Assembly: GCA_944470555.2 (NCBI GenBank)
Contig: OX104128.1
Span: 45,925,920 to 45,989,919 of the forward strand
Source: Heterobilharzia americana
Taxonomy: Eukaryota; Platyhelminthes; Trematoda; Strigeidida; Schistosomatidae
Direction: 5' to 3'
DNA: 64,000 nucleotides
Each line of letters opens with the position of its first letter. The stretch's first letter is position 1. Of this stretch, positions 26,801 to 40,163 are shown piece after piece. The translations under genes were made by a program, and so were the position numbers. Below the pieces are notes generated by a model, which saw only the letters and a list, made by a program, of their open reading frames with translations, was not told the DNA's origin and made no database searches.

Positions 26801-27000
26801 ATTGCGCGAATATCTTATATTCAACATTTAGTTTCCGTTTCCATTCACCCTTGGTAATGTGCTACAAGTAAGTCCTCGTTGAATATTTACTATTTGAGTG
26901 CCTCTCGATGCACATGAGTTTTCATTGTTTCGGAAATCTGTTTCCATGTTGTCAATACAATTCAGATACTCAACACTGTGATTTGTCTACATTTCAGAAA
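23806..27000. other. No recognisable gene; one weak SINE-like patch
   Basis: No exon or transposon protein was recognised. Near 24.3-24.4 kb a weak tRNA-headed repeat is described separately. A short TCATCATCATCATCA run occurs near 26,553. Confidence 0.45.
24290..24400 (-). mobile_element. Possible third SM-alpha-like SINE remnant
   Basis: Read on the minus strand, a box A-like stretch ending GAGTTACTTATGCC is followed by CAGTCTGCGGCAACC and then a box B-like GAGTTCGATAG. About 30 bases later ACATAGGATCGTATACAGC resembles the stem II and GAAAC side of the SM-alpha hammerhead. The match is weaker than at 19.2 and 43.7 kb and could be coincidence. Confidence 0.25.
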
Positions 27001-27009
27001 TTATTATTA

Positions 27010-28876
27010 TTAGTCCCCTGGGTTCCTAGTGGAACATAGGGCTTCAGTAGCACGCCTCCAGTGACCTCTGTTCTCTGAGATCTTTTGAACCTGGTCCCAC
27101 GACAGCCCAGAAGCTCTCATTTCCTCCTCGCACGACCTCCTCCATGTCACCCTCGGACGTCCAACTCGCCGTTTCCCATGGGAATCCCACTCGAGGACCT
27201 GACGCGTGATGTCCCCAGTCGGCTTTCTCAGTGTATGCCCAATCCATCTCCACTTCCTTCTACATCTTTGTTGAGCGCTAGGTTCTTGGTTGGTTCGTTC
27301 ACACAGCTCCTTCTTGCTTATTCTTATTATTCTGGCCATCTGATCTTCAGTAGCGAGCGTAAGCAGTTGTTGATGAATGTGTGTAGTTGATTGGAAATGC
27401 CTTTCGTGACGCGCCAAGTCTCTGAGCCATACAAGAGCACTGACTTGACGTTGGTGTTGAGAATCCGTATCTTGTTCCACATGCTGAGTGCAGAAGATCT
27501 CCACACTGGTTTCAGGCTAATGAACGCCTGTCTTGCTCTTCCGATTCTCACTTTGACGTCCTCGTCCGTCCCGCCTGTAGTTGAAACAGTGCTTCCTAGA
27601 TAAGTGAAGGAGGTTACTTCCTTTAAGTTTCTCCCGTTGACGGTGGTTGGAGTTTGTTGTTGTTGTTGATGGTGGTGGTGCGGTAACTTCATCACTTCTG
27701 TCTTCTCTATATTCACCTGAAGTCCCGTCTTGGCTGCCTCTTCTGTCAACTTGTTAGTTTTTGCCTGCAGATCTTCAAGTTTATGTGACATTAGGCACAA
27801 GTCATCACTGGCGAAATCCAAGTCTTCTAGGTTCTTTTCCGCAGTCCAGCGTATCCCCCTCTTCTCACAGCTCTCCACTGTTTGCTGCATGATCCAGTCC
27901 AGTCCACTACAATCAGGAATATCATGGGGGATAGTAGGCAACCTTGTTTCACTCCTGTCTCCACTTCACTTCAAAAGCATCGCTGAGCTGAGCTTCCCAT
28001 TGTGAATTACTTGGCATGTGGCACCTTCATATAGTTGCTGAATGAGGCGGATAAAGGTTTGCGATACTCCATAGTATTGAAGCAGTTTCCAAATTACTTG
28101 TCGGTCGACGCTGTCAAAGGCCTTCTCAAAGTCGATGAAGTTGAGGCAGAGAGCTGATTGCCATTCTATGCTCTGTTCTATGATGATGCGTAGTGTAGCG
28201 TTGCAATTTGGTCTACACATGATTTGTACTTCCTGAAGTCTGCCTGCCTGTTCCGGTCACAGTTTTGAATCCAGTGCATCTTTAAGCCTCTCCAGGATGA
28301 TGCGGCTTAATATTTTACTTGCTCTGGGTGGACAGGAGAGTGATTCCGCGCCAGATCTTGCAAGCATTCAGGTCTCCTTTCTTCGGCAGTTTGACAAGGT
28401 AACCCTTCTTCCAATCAATGGGCAGGTACCTTCTCTTCCTTCCACACCTTCTGTAATAGTGCTGTGAGCATGGCCGCTGTTATCTCTGCTTCTGTTCTCA
28501 GTGCTTCTGGCGGTATCCCATCTGGTCCTGCTGCTTTCCCACATTTCAGTAGCTTTACGGCGTTCAGGACTTCCATTTTTGTTGGAGGATTTATGTTCAC
28601 TTGTTCAGCGGCTGCAGTTGGTATTTCTGGACGAAGTGCAGGTGGTGATCGATTCAAGAGCTTCTTGAAGTGGACGACCCATTGTTTCCTCTGTTTCTCT
28701 TCTTTCGTAATTAAATTTCCGTCATCATCTTTTATTGGTTTCATCTGTGTTGATCTCTTCCCTGATAGCAACCTGGTTATTTGATACAATGTCGTCAGGT
28801 CTCTCCTACCAGCGGGCAGCCTGTTCTGCTTCACTTGCCAGTGTTTCGTAGAAGTATCTTTTGTCTTTGCGTGCAC
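27010..28876 (-). pseudogene. RTE reverse transcriptase and C-terminal module, frameshifted
   Basis: The first segment (28,876-28,415) ends with the conserved KCGKAAGPDGIPPEAL block. The fingers region (28,415-28,220) is scrambled by shifts. The motif A region NFIDFEKAFDSVD is near 28,100-28,135. Motif C reads LDFASDDLCLMS at about 27,800. An extra in-frame triplet places a Ser inside what copy E shows as FADD, so catalysis would be lost even without the frameshifts. The thumb (FTYLGSTVSTTGGTDEDVK) and the C-terminal RRKWRWIGH module follow. The stop codon is the first TAA of the repeat tail. Confidence 0.88.
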
Positions 28877-30037
28877 TTTTCTTTACTTCTTTGTCCAGTG
28901 TAGTGTTTTATACATTGTGCTCAGTTCCTCTTGTTGTTGAGCATCCTTGCACTGGTTTATCTTCTGTTTCACCATCCTCGTCTCCTCTATCAGCTTCCAG
29001 GTATCCGTCGAGATCCATTCCTTGTCTTCTTTCTTCTTCCTTCCTAATACTGTTGTGCAGGTTTCTTTCCACATAGCTTTCAAAGACTTCCAGTGCTCTT
29101 CCACACAGGTTTCTTCACGGATGTTCCTCGATATCTCCCATTTTGTCTTGATGGCTGCCTTGAAGATCTCCTTTGTAGTTTCATCCTTCAGTTTCCGAGT
29201 GTTGTACTTGAATTGAGGTCTATCACCAGCATCCTTGAAGGCTTTCAACTTGATTTGGAAGGTTCCTTGCACTAGACAGTGAGTGGTCTGAACCTACATC
29301 TGCTCCTCTTCTTGACCTTGTGTTAAGTAGACTGCATCTCCATTTTCTTGAGATTGAGATAAAGTCGATTTGATTTTTAGTGTGTCCTGGTGTCTGGTGA
29401 AATCCATGTCGCTTTGTGGATATCCTTGTGCCTGAACACACTGCCTCCAATCACCAAATCGTTGAATGCACAGAATTCTGCAAACAATTCTCCATTCTCA
29501 TTCATCACCTCACAGAGCGCTTCTCGACCCATGGTTAGTTCTCTTCCCGTGTTGTCCCCTCCCAGTTTGGCATTCATGTCGCCCATCAGAATTTTGATAT
29601 CGCCAACTGACGTCTTGTCCAGTGTTGATTGAAGTTGTCTGTAGAAATCCTCCTTTTTCTCTTGCTCTGCATTATTTGTAGGTACATAGTATAGCATTGT
29701 ATGGTTGTGACTTTCCTTCCTTTTGAGTTGAATCTTGCTGTCATGATCCTGGAGGAGGAGATTGGTTCCCACTGCATGAGAGCCTTCGATGCTCTTGAGG
29801 ACATCATGATAGCCACTCCACTCAAAAAGTGTGCTCGTGGTTGGCGTCTGGGTGACCGGAGTAGATTATTGATTCTCCAGTTGACAGTTTGGAGACTCCA
29901 CTCCCATTCCATCTGCTTTCGCAAATCCCAAGCACTTCGATGTGATACCTTCTCATCTCGTTTGCAATCTGGGCTGCCTTACTGGGTTCAAACATCGTAC
30001 GGACATTCCATGTCCCCACTTTTACTTTCGCTTTCAT
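28877..30037 (-). pseudogene. RTE endonuclease domain, frameshifted
   Basis: The endonuclease would nick target DNA to prime reverse transcription. It starts MKAKVKVGTWNVRTMFEPS at 30,037. Recognisable active-site blocks occur in order: TWNVRTM, ICESRWNGSG with its Glu, MGDMNAK with the Asp-x-Asn pair near 29,571-29,586, KNQIDFI, and GSDH with the catalytic Asp-His near 29,285. Each block survives, but they lie in different frames. The 30,037 frame stops within about 70 codons, and at least four shifts occur before 28,877. A lysine- and glutamate-rich linker (28,883-29,272) follows toward the RT. Confidence 0.88.
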
Positions 30038-30284
30038 CTAGGGAGGGAAGACACATCGGCCAATTGGCTTCCCGAAGGCAAGCTTTCACCAACTGGCGTC
30101 ATTTCGCGTCTCCGATTCCAGCGGGGAATAAGTTTGTTTTCATTTTTTATATTTTGTTTGTGCTTTGAAGTTTCTTTAGCGGTTAGATTTGTTTTACGGG
30201 GTAGGGTTGCTAGCCCTATGCCCAACCTTCCCTCTTTACCCGGGCTTAGGACCGTCTAGTAACTAGTGAACTAGTTAACCAGGC

Positions 30285-33200
30285 GAGGTTAAGCATGTTT
30301 CCGCCCAGGCAAAATAACCCATGTTTGAGAATGATATCATTTATTTTTGAGTAGCAAATGCAGATGAATAATGCGCGATAACAGCAAAGAGATGTGACTC
30401 AAGACAAAACTGGTCCTCCTTGATTGTGAATTGTAAATCCGATGTTAACATGGAAGTATTTTTTTAGCTGAAAAAAGATACCAACAATCACAAAACAGTA
30501 GATAAGTCATTTTAAGCTGTTAAAGTAGTGAAATATTGCATAGTAAATAGTTTTAACTTCACCTTGAACATGTGGTCATGACTGTCTTCTTGAAAATGAA
30601 GCTCTCAACTTTCGTCATACTTTACTAAAAACAAACAATATAAACACAAATGTGGCAATAATGTTGATTTAAACATTGAAATTTGCTTACATTATCGAAT
30701 CCCTCACTGGGGAAAACATTGGTCATGATGAAAGTTATTACCTGGTAAAGCTACTATCATAAAAAGGCAACAGAATCGAATGATAAACACGCAAGAAGCA
30801 TGCACTATCATGGTCAATACTCTCTCAAACTATGGTCAGTATTTTCAGTTTGAGAGAAAACAATCAGTTGGTGAATAACTGATAATCACAAAGGAGAATA
30901 TTATTTTCAAATAGAAATTCACTTCTGATATCGCATACTTCTATGCTGAAACTGAATAAATGAATATTGATTAAAGCTCCAACTTGTTCAAGCAGACAGT
31001 GCCATCTGAGGAGGTAGGCTGCGTAGCAGGGTATAAAGTAATTGGTGCTAGAAATTGGAGATTTTATCGAAAATATAAATAAGAAAAACAGTTCCTCAAA
31101 GTAGCGACAACATTATAGCACACAATGATAGGTTATTACCCAAGTTAGAAATATATTTAACATTCACATAATAGAATGAATAAGAATTGTCAGAATATTT
31201 AAAATGCATGAGAGAATATAGCCGAGATCGTAAATGTGAATTTTTCACATGTTTCATGTAAACTAGTTCGAAATTCTACTATTCAAGATAGTACATTTCG
31301 TCAGTATTCCATTGTTTCATTTGATTTGACTGAGTGCCTCATTTCTTAGTTTTAAATATGTTATCACACCAATCACATATTGCAAATAGTGTATGGAACG
31401 TGTCATTGTTCAAATAGTCATGTCTATTCTTTGACAAATTGTGTCAATGTCGAGGAATTTGAACGTGCTGGAGTTGCTTTTCACAAGCAGTCTGGAACAT
31501 AGTATCGTTGCCAAATGCGGAGTAGAAGTATGAGTAATGCTTACAGAAATGATAAACCTAATTACATCATCATTCAAATAATGATGAGGTGTTGTAAAGC
31601 TTTCATTCAAGAGGTTATTTGACTATTAGACAACTGGATATTCAACATAAGCGAGGAATCTTTGGTGTTAGTTGTTGGGAGAAAAATATTTGAGCTAAAT
31701 TCAGCAACTCATTTGATTGCAAGATTTTTCTTCATATTTCAGAAGATATTCAAGGATGTTAAGTATGTCTAAACTCTACTGAAACACCGACATTTTAACA
31801 AAACTTAAGATCTTCATTATTCATGTCGCTTTTCCTTTATTCAACAACGAATATGAATCAGTAGTAGAATACTTGCCACCATAGACGTAGAAAACCAATA
31901 TCTTCTAGTGACTAAATAAGTGAAGACTGGTTACAATTTCAAGCTTATTGTAACGCGATAGGTACTCTTCATAGCGAAACAGTAGTTATTCGCGTTACTT
32001 CTCAAAAAGACATGTAGTCGTCTTAATCAAATTTTAGCCTGTGTGTGTATGTAGGCATTATGTCTCTCCACGACCACTATCATCCTGTCAGACGTTTTGA
32101 AGTCGACCTATTACAAGACAAAACGTATTGTTAAGAAATAGTGTACGTCATATTTTTACACTCAAATAACGCCTGAAATTAACGTCTTCATTTCCTGATG
32201 TAAAATAACGTCTAGTAAGTAATAATACAATGTAGATTCGCATAATCCCAATTGTAAAAGATGTTCGACACGATTCAGTGAACTATATAACACTGTGCTA
32301 AATTGGAGTTAATTGAGTGTATTTGAATCTAAAACCTCTTTCTACTAAGTTGTTATGTATTCACTACTGTAGAGATATTACCTTCAAAATAAGCTATTTT
32401 TCTGAGTAAGATTATTTTTGATGTGGCTGCAGAATTTTTTGTATGATGTGAATTTTCTGCCAGCTACTCGTTATCATTCAGCTTTACGTCTTTTTCAACT
32501 CTTAGTAGTGGAAAGCAGAAGGTGAATTACGCAGATTGGTTGAGACGCAATGAAATGTATCTTCAAGTGTTATGAAACCAGAAGTTATTAGAGCTTCCCG
32601 CATGGTACTATTCTGCGTTTCGCTGCATGGACATACATTATTTGGTAACGCTGATTTTTCTTGTATCTATCGCACTGTAAGCTATTCGCCAATCTTAACT
32701 CAAAGTTTATACTGAACCGAAGTGATTTCGCTGAGATTTTTGGTCTCTTCGGTCAGATTTCCATTTGCAATTATATTTTACATGTTAATGTGGTTATCTG
32801 GTGTGAAACTTGTCTTTGAATGAGATATAGGACGGAAAAACCGCTGAATTTATTTTAGCTCACCTGACTGAAGAACCTCTTGGTGTTAGTAACAGAGGTA
32901 ACATTCATGTATCATTAACGTGTTTCAGACCGTTTCTGATGAATTTGTCTTCATGTTCTTTAAGTCGCACAAACTGGTGATTCATACTGCATCTGCGGAC
33001 AATTTTCCTCCTGAAACATAAAAAATCCCAAATACTTCAGCCTACACGACTTTTATTTCTCACCTAGCAAACAAGCAAATATGTAAATTGCATTTTTGTG
33101 TAACCTCATTTCCTGGTTTATCAAAGTTTATTCTCAACAATCAGCATTGAAGATAACTTGAATAGTACTACCTGTGTAATAATTTATTAAATGTACACCA

Positions 33201-36200
33201 ACTATATTATCTCTAACCCACACATATCAACCATGCAACCCTCAAATTTAACAACTCGGTTGAATCAGATTAATGTACTCTCCTCATTTATCTGCTTTTC
33301 TTGACATAAGCTAACTTCGGCATGCGTTTTTAAATAGTATTAAAGCAATGCGTTTAAAAACTGATTCGCTCAGTTATGTTGCTTGGAAATCTCCAAGTCA
33401 AAAAGGCGTAAGATGAAATTGTTGAACATATCTCTTTTATGCCCCTATAGAAATTTACTCACTTCAGATTCATATAAACAAACTTACGTCCCATCTTTTG
33501 ATAAAAAATAACTCCTTAGCTTACTTACGTTGTCCTAATAAGAACGACTTTGTCACTGAGTTTTCATCATTTTCATGTCCATTGCAATCATAAACCTTCG
33601 AATCAAATGATGAGACCTCACAAATACCTTCTAATTGCCAAAGATAATACACAAACAAACAATACCAAATCTTCCATGTTTTGTAAATACCTTAATAGCC
33701 AGGCGTTTTTGAATTGACTTCTGTATTCAGAAAGAAATGATACTTTTCAATCAAATCCAAGAGTAATTTTTCCTTACTTTGGTTATATTATCTCTTTTTT
33801 ACCCACCAACTTTTAGACACCGCTCATTGTACATATTTAAATTAGTCACATGCCTAAGTAATCCGGAGGTTGCTAAACTTCTTAATCAAGGGTTCTCAAG
33901 AATGTGTCGGTGACTTGTTCATTCATTTATATAAAAAACTATTCGTGCTTATTAGCCCCTAGATGCTTGGAATATATACTTTCATCACCTAAATATCTTT
34001 ACTCTTTGAGAATGGATTAACTACTGCACTCAAATAAAGATTGTGTTAGAATTCTAACTAGTAGTCCTTTAGGCTACTAAATTATCACCGCGTAGATGAA
34101 GCTGGCAAACCTACTCACTATTTATCAGCTTAACCAGTACTATTTACATTCCCATAAAATGCTAAAATTTCTAATCAGTAGTGGAGTATTTCCGATAAGG
34201 ATGGAAAGGATGAAAATTGCTCTGCATTACTTTATAGACTGCCACTCATAATATCACAGATTATTATGTATTTAAGAAACGTGAACATTAAACAAAAATC
34301 GAGGCAAATAAAGTGTTTTTATGCAATAAAATAAATTAGTTTAAACCAGCAGAAATTAACATACTACAGTTTTCCCCCCTTACTGGTATGTCGAATCCAT
34401 AAGTGAATGTTGATATTTAGTATACCGCCAAACAGCAGCATCCTTCTGTTTTACAAAACTTAAATTATAAGAGAATAAAGAAGTGTGACTGAACAAATAT
34501 ACTCTCTTAAAAAGCGTGGACGCAGACAAATACAAACCACTGTACGTCTTTCATTCAAATCCACCTCATTCATAGGAATTCATTTCCTTTCGAAAGAATA
34601 TTGCTAAGTCTCTTCAAATAAAAATCTCTTTTGACTGAACTCATGCAGTGTATCAGTATGATACTACTTGCCTACTTTTTCAATTAACAAAGGGAAGTGG
34701 GTAGATTTCAGAAGAATAAATATGCACTAGATATTATTTTTTCAACAAATTTGAATTAGGCCTTTCTGATCGACTTGTTTTCATTGTATTCAGTGAAAAT
34801 TGTACTTACCGATTAAATTACTTTATGTTCTCTAATTTTAGAATGTTAATGGTACACCAATAAGACTTTATAATGTAAAAGAGCTGTGTTTTCTCAAAGG
34901 GTGCTATAAGCCAAAATGCCCAACGGCTAATATCCTTAGTTTATTATTTAGTTATTGTGTTTTTCCTATCTATCTTATTAACTTGCTGAAATATTGCCGT
35001 CTGCTTGAAATTGTATTACTTGGACGCACATGCTTGACAAGTGTGAATAACTCAGGAGTCGAGGGAAAATAAGTGTTTACACACTTGAGGTGTTTGCTTC
35101 TTTGAAATTCTCAAGTGTAGGTGATTATCATGAACAGAAACCGTTTAGTTTGCCTTGGCTAAAAGTATGAAGCAGTCAGCGATTGAAAAACCAAAGAAAA
35201 GAATTACGGATAAAAATATGTACAGCCTCAATATTTTTGGTGACTTTATCTGATCCATAGCTGGTTGTAGAACATGATATTATGAATGTGGTACTAGGAT
35301 GTCAGTAATAGGTTTTATCTAATCCGTTTACCCAGAATGTTTGCACTGCTACCTAACTAAATCATATTTGAAAATGTAAAACTGAAGCAACAACCAACAA
35401 CTTCTGTAAAATAACTCATTTGCCTGTCACTATTAAAGTTGACTGGTGAATTTAAGGTTCACATATGACGATTTGAAGCCTTTATGCCAGAGAACGGCTT
35501 AGTTCTTTCATGCTGCGATACTGTCGGACACCACAGATATGCTATGGTCTTTTATCTACAGGCAAATTAAAGAATATTCAAAGTGATGTCATATAGTCTT
35601 TTTTACCTTCTGTTAAACTTTGAGATTTTCTTGGTAGAAAAGAATGCTGCTGCTTGAGCCTACTTCCGCTTAGGTACTGAACTCCAGATGATAAATTTAA
35701 GAGGAAATATATCTACTTAGTTCTGTTTGGTGACTTCATAAAATAAGTATTTAATTAAGCAAACAAATTTTACGAATTCCAAGATGCAAACTTAAATTTA
35801 CACTGTCATATTTTGTGGGTACACATAGGCATCTTGATACGTTTAAGAGACACTTCAGTTTATTTGAACAGACTTCATGCACCTCATTGACGACTGATTA
35901 TGGAAGGAGAACATTTTTCGTGCCTGAATTCTACTCCATATATACCGGATAAAAACGAACGCTTTTTGATAAGCTGCGTCCCCAGAACACCTCATCAAAA
36001 CCAACCAACATTTTGCCGAGCGATTAAACTTGACAGAATCCAGAAAGGAACTCTAGAAATTTTTTCGGATTTGCGAATCTAGTACTTTGTTTCCGAAAGT
36101 GATTCAGCTGTTTGTATACTAAAAATAATCTGGCATCTCCTAACTGAAGAAAGCTTCGCTTTAACATCATAACTTGCAGCTATGACATGTCAAAAAATAC

Positions 36201-39200
36201 AGAATTTTGACAGATGAGTAGTAAATGGGGAAACACGTGTACATAACAACTGAAATGACCAATAAGTTGTTAGATAACCAAAGAGTATTTGCTGTTTAAC
36301 ATACGAGTTGAATGTAGTTGTCGAAAGCATTTGTAATTAATTTCTGTTATTTCGAGATTTCTGTCAATATCAATAAGACTGACCAAACACCTTTCTGCTG
36401 AAATGAAGTTGAAACTCCATGGTGAACATTCATAGGAGGAAATTAAATTCTATTATATGACTAGTCAGTGAATATTTGCCTGGAAAATATTTTCTACAGT
36501 TTCACAATGAGTCCATTAATAGTCACTCCCTATCTTAATATGCTATTGATTTAAGAATATGCAGATCAATCACGTTTTCAAAAAGCCTGAGTGAATCATC
36601 TAAACTTCTCGTAGGTGGTCAACATAAACAGACTTTATATACTGTTATAAATAATAAATGACTTTGTCAAACGATATCCTTTTTGAATTGCATAAATTTT
36701 ATTGTTATTCAACTCGATAGTTAATTCATAAATATACGGAACAAGCAACAATTGAGGTCTCTTTGAGCATTCTACATGAAACTACTAACCCATTACTGAC
36801 CAAACAGTTCTTTGAGGATTTCTTTACTTCTGCTTTAACTTGAATGAGTTACATTTATGCCAGAATTTATAGTTCCAACCTCTATGGATCTTTAATAGCC
36901 GCTGTTATCTAGGTTGCTCCACTTACTGTATATTGCACTTCAGCATCTAAAACTGGATATTGCGGCGTGAAACATTTTAAATATGACCTCAGGTATCTAC
37001 AACGAAATTAACAGTGCCTATTCGACAGTGCACGAACACATAGGCCGTTTACGCTCAATGGTCAACCATTAAAGTATCCTAACAAGGTGTGATAACTTGA
37101 TAGTCGCCTAGAAAAACACCTTTTACCCAATCTTCGTATTTCATAGCAGTCATTAGGAAGGTGTATTATTAACAACAAATTCTCACTTCAACCTACAGTA
37201 TGAATGAATAGTTTCAATGAATTGGTGACCAGTTCACAGTTTAGAGGCTTATTTCTGATCCATAGTTATTTGGCGGGGAAACTAATGTAGCTATGAATGT
37301 CACAGGAAATTTTATCATGACCGATTTCACCTTGTGCCTGATATTTAGAATCGACCAACAAGTAACTACAAATTCCGTAATTTCTGGTATTCATCAAACA
37401 GATTCACTTCAATGTAGGAGGGAGTTACGTAGGTCCCTTGCTTCAAGGAAGATAACCAAGACAGACTACAAGTGTAGACAGCAGTTCAAGCATTCTACAT
37501 TTGTTCACAGCTAGTTGAAGGGACTGATACTAAACAATATGCATCAGGATAGATGATAATCCGCATAATAAAGATATTGTTTTTTAGATAATTAGACTTC
37601 AGCGTATAAAGAAGAGTAGTATGTTGCAGAACGTTTCAACTGGCAATAAGTTTGACTACGCTGAGAGTATCTTCAACAAATAGACAATCTTGACGATCTT
37701 ATAAAGGTTCATAAATCCAGTTCAGAGCACCAAGTATTGCGATTTTCTTACTTCATTGGTGATAGATGTATTCACTTAGCCAGTAAAGTACATGCATATC
37801 AATTGGTTAATTACATTCCAGTGGTTGTAGGATGTAATCATCACTTTAACATAAAGAAATAAATCTGCATTTTGAAACTTCATACGCATGTAATTAAGGT
37901 TCATCTGTCTAGCTTCAGTTCATCAGTGCTGTAAGTTCATAATGTGGTATTATTGGGAAATAACCTATAACCCCTTTATTCCTTCCTTTTCTAAAAGTCT
38001 TTTGCCAAATCTGCAGTCATATACATTTTCTAGGTCATTCATGTACAGTCAACTTTTTGTCATCCACGTAGTATTTATTAGTTTATCACTTAAAATAAAA
38101 TAGGCGCTTGTTTACCTAAATGATTCTCACTATCATTCTATCGAGAAATAATGGGAAAAAGGCATTTTAATGAAATTTATCATTTATAGCTATCAACAAC
38201 AAGTATTCATGCAAAACGTCTGATGACCACATTAGTTTCCTCAGGAATCTAGACTTCTTTTCCAGTTATTCGACCAGTCATACGATAAGTGATCTGAAGT
38301 AGTCCTATACAAAAGACTACATAGATTTTCTGAACCTGAGATTAAATTCCTGTGGCTTAAAATTATATTATTCTACGCAACAAACTGTAAATTATGCCGC
38401 TGATAACAGAATGCTACGTAAAAATTCTCTAGATAGTTTAGAAAATAGTTGATTAATCTCGCTTTCAACCTATATGACCTGTTTACTCTATTTTAATTCT
38501 TAGTGTTAGGAAACTGATAACTATCCTCAACCATAATTAAGCAGAAGCAAGATTTTATCGAAAGGCTTCACCAAACATACAGCATACAACATAATAAAGA
38601 CGGCTAGTTATCGAATAAACCAAGTGGACTAGATTTTGTACCAGTGAAGACTTCCACAGTTAACTTAGTATTCTTTGAAATAAATGTCTACCTACAAATT
38701 CTTTAAAAGTGATAACAACAAGTTAAAAGGAAATTGAAAATCCCGTGTGAATAAGACACGCTTCGGTACTATCCACTTTCACTTTTTGAATTTTTTATTT
38801 TAAGGCTGTCCAAAATAGTGTGTTAGAATATCAAGATATTAACCAATCAAGGTCATTTCATTCTAAAATAGCTTACTTATATTGCCTAAGTCACCACACA
38901 TTTCTTCAACCTTTTTCTCAAATCAGTGGTAAGTCAATCCTTAGGTGATTTACTTTCCAAAGTAGTTTTTGTGTATGTAGCTTTATCTAAGCCAGGACCA
39001 TTAGTCTTCAGTAGGTACTTGTGGTTGTAATATCCATATTACCGAAATAATCAGGAAACGTTCAACCTTTTCAGAAACACTTGACTAATTACTGCTGATT
39101 GTGAGAAAATCAAATTCTGAACTGAGAAAGTCATAGTAACATTGCTTTGATATTATGATCGACAACAGATCTAAGCTCGACTCTTGCGTTTGTATGAGGA

Positions 39201-39239
39201 AATCAGCTAATCGTTAGTTATGTTTGAATTAAATATTGT
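30285..39239. other. Long stretch without recognisable genes
   Basis: I see A+T-rich DNA with only short, unsupported open frames on both strands. A 10 bp stem, TCTCTCAAAC with GTTTGAGAGA, occurs near 30,821-30,860. No exon chain, tRNA or TE protein motif was recognised in nearly 9 kb. It may be intergenic, or intronic of a gene whose exons are outside the window or too short to see. Confidence 0.45.
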
Positions 39240-39982
39240 ATTGAAAGTCAATTGTGAACGAAGAATATTCTATTCAGCAACTTCACATCAGGTTCCACAG
39301 TTACAAAATCAATTGCGTTAACATATTAATAGCCAGAATTTACGGCGATTACATTTGGGAATGAATGTAGAATTATAACTAAAATTTGACTCTTTAAATT
39401 AGTGGATGGTAGGGCAATTTTTATATGTATGTCAAATGTGGTGATAAGTAGAGTGTAAACTTTGTCAGTTGATTAGTGACCAAACGTATGGAGAAGGAAA
39501 ATTAATAATCAAGTTCAAGGTTGCATTGTTTCAAGTGAGCGATTAGTACTATACTAGCATGTCTGATAGAAATAGGACACCAAATAGATACTAGCACAGT
39601 TTTCACTGTGATACACCGCGTTCCGAAGACTCTACCATGTGCCATTCGGTTACGCATTCTCCATATAGCGGAAGCTGTAGCTATAAGGTGAACGAAGCGT
39701 GAACGTTGCATAAAAAAGAACACGTTAAAGCCCCTCTCCTCCCTCTGCCATCTTGTGACGTCATATTCACTCCACTTCCGACCTTAGATAAATTCCTGCT
39801 ATTATCCTTTGTACTAAACGCTCACTCGAAACAATGCAACCTTGAACTTAATTATTAATTTTCTTTCTCCATACGTTTGATCACCAATCAACTGACAAAG
39901 TTTATACTCTACTTATCACCACATTTGACATACATATGACAATTACCCTATCATCCACTAATTTAAAGAGTCGAATTTTAGT

Positions 39983-40162
39983 GTTATTGCTTGTATGTAT
40001 TACACCGTCGTTGATTGGACCGAACTGATCAGTCTGTGTTGGCATATGGGCTCCTATGCGGATGCCTCGATATTGCCTGTCTTTTAATTATGTTTAGTAA
40101 TGATGGGCAGTGGCTAGCATTCTAGATTCCACTGCTAGCCACTGCCCATCATTACTTAACAT
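39983..40162 (+). mobile_element. 180 bp nested insertion with target duplication and hairpin end
   Basis: This segment interrupts the right arm of the inverted repeat. It is bounded by AGTCGAATTTTAGT (39,969-39,982) and AGTCAAATTTTAGT (40,163-40,176), while the left arm has this site once. That is what a retroposed short element with a 14 bp target duplication would leave. Inside, TTGGCATATGGGCTCC and GCCTCGATATTGCC are weakly box A- and box B-like. The 3' end is a 31 bp-stem hairpin, listed separately. It may be a SINE, but I cannot name the family. Confidence 0.6.
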
Positions 40163-40163
40163 A
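40089..40163. repeat. 31 bp-stem hairpin
   Basis: Arm 40,089-40,119 and arm 40,133-40,163 pair with one mismatch around a 13-base loop. The stem contains GATGGGCAGTGGCTAGCA and its complement. It forms the 3' end of the nested insertion. The last base falls on the first base of the downstream duplication. Confidence 0.9.

Larger units (their letters stand above)
27001..30284 (-). mobile_element. RTE-type LINE, copy C (nearly full length, broken)
   Basis: This is the most complete RTE copy, about 3.3 kb on the minus strand. The order from the 5' end is leader (30,284-30,038), AP-type endonuclease (from ATG 30,037), reverse transcriptase, the basic C-terminal module RRKWRWIGHTLRKP, and a TAA-repeat tail at 27,001-27,012. 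The reading frame is cut into about eight or more pieces by frameshifts, so it cannot encode a working protein. The layout, with a single polyprotein, almost no 3' UTR and a trinucleotide tail, fits the RTE clade, which in schistosomes includes SR2-like elements. The leader ends in a palindromic CTAGTAACTAGTGAACTAG cluster. Confidence 0.93.

Noticed and set aside
29701..30168. 155-codon open frame on the plus strand
   Set aside because: It is antisense to the RTE leader and endonuclease and has no family motif. The same applies to the plus-strand frames at 27,085-27,390, 28,464-28,784 and 62,439-62,935.
30821..30860. 10 bp inverted repeat TCTCTCAAAC / GTTTGAGAGA
   Set aside because: No associated element, gene or target duplication; reported only within the description of that stretch.
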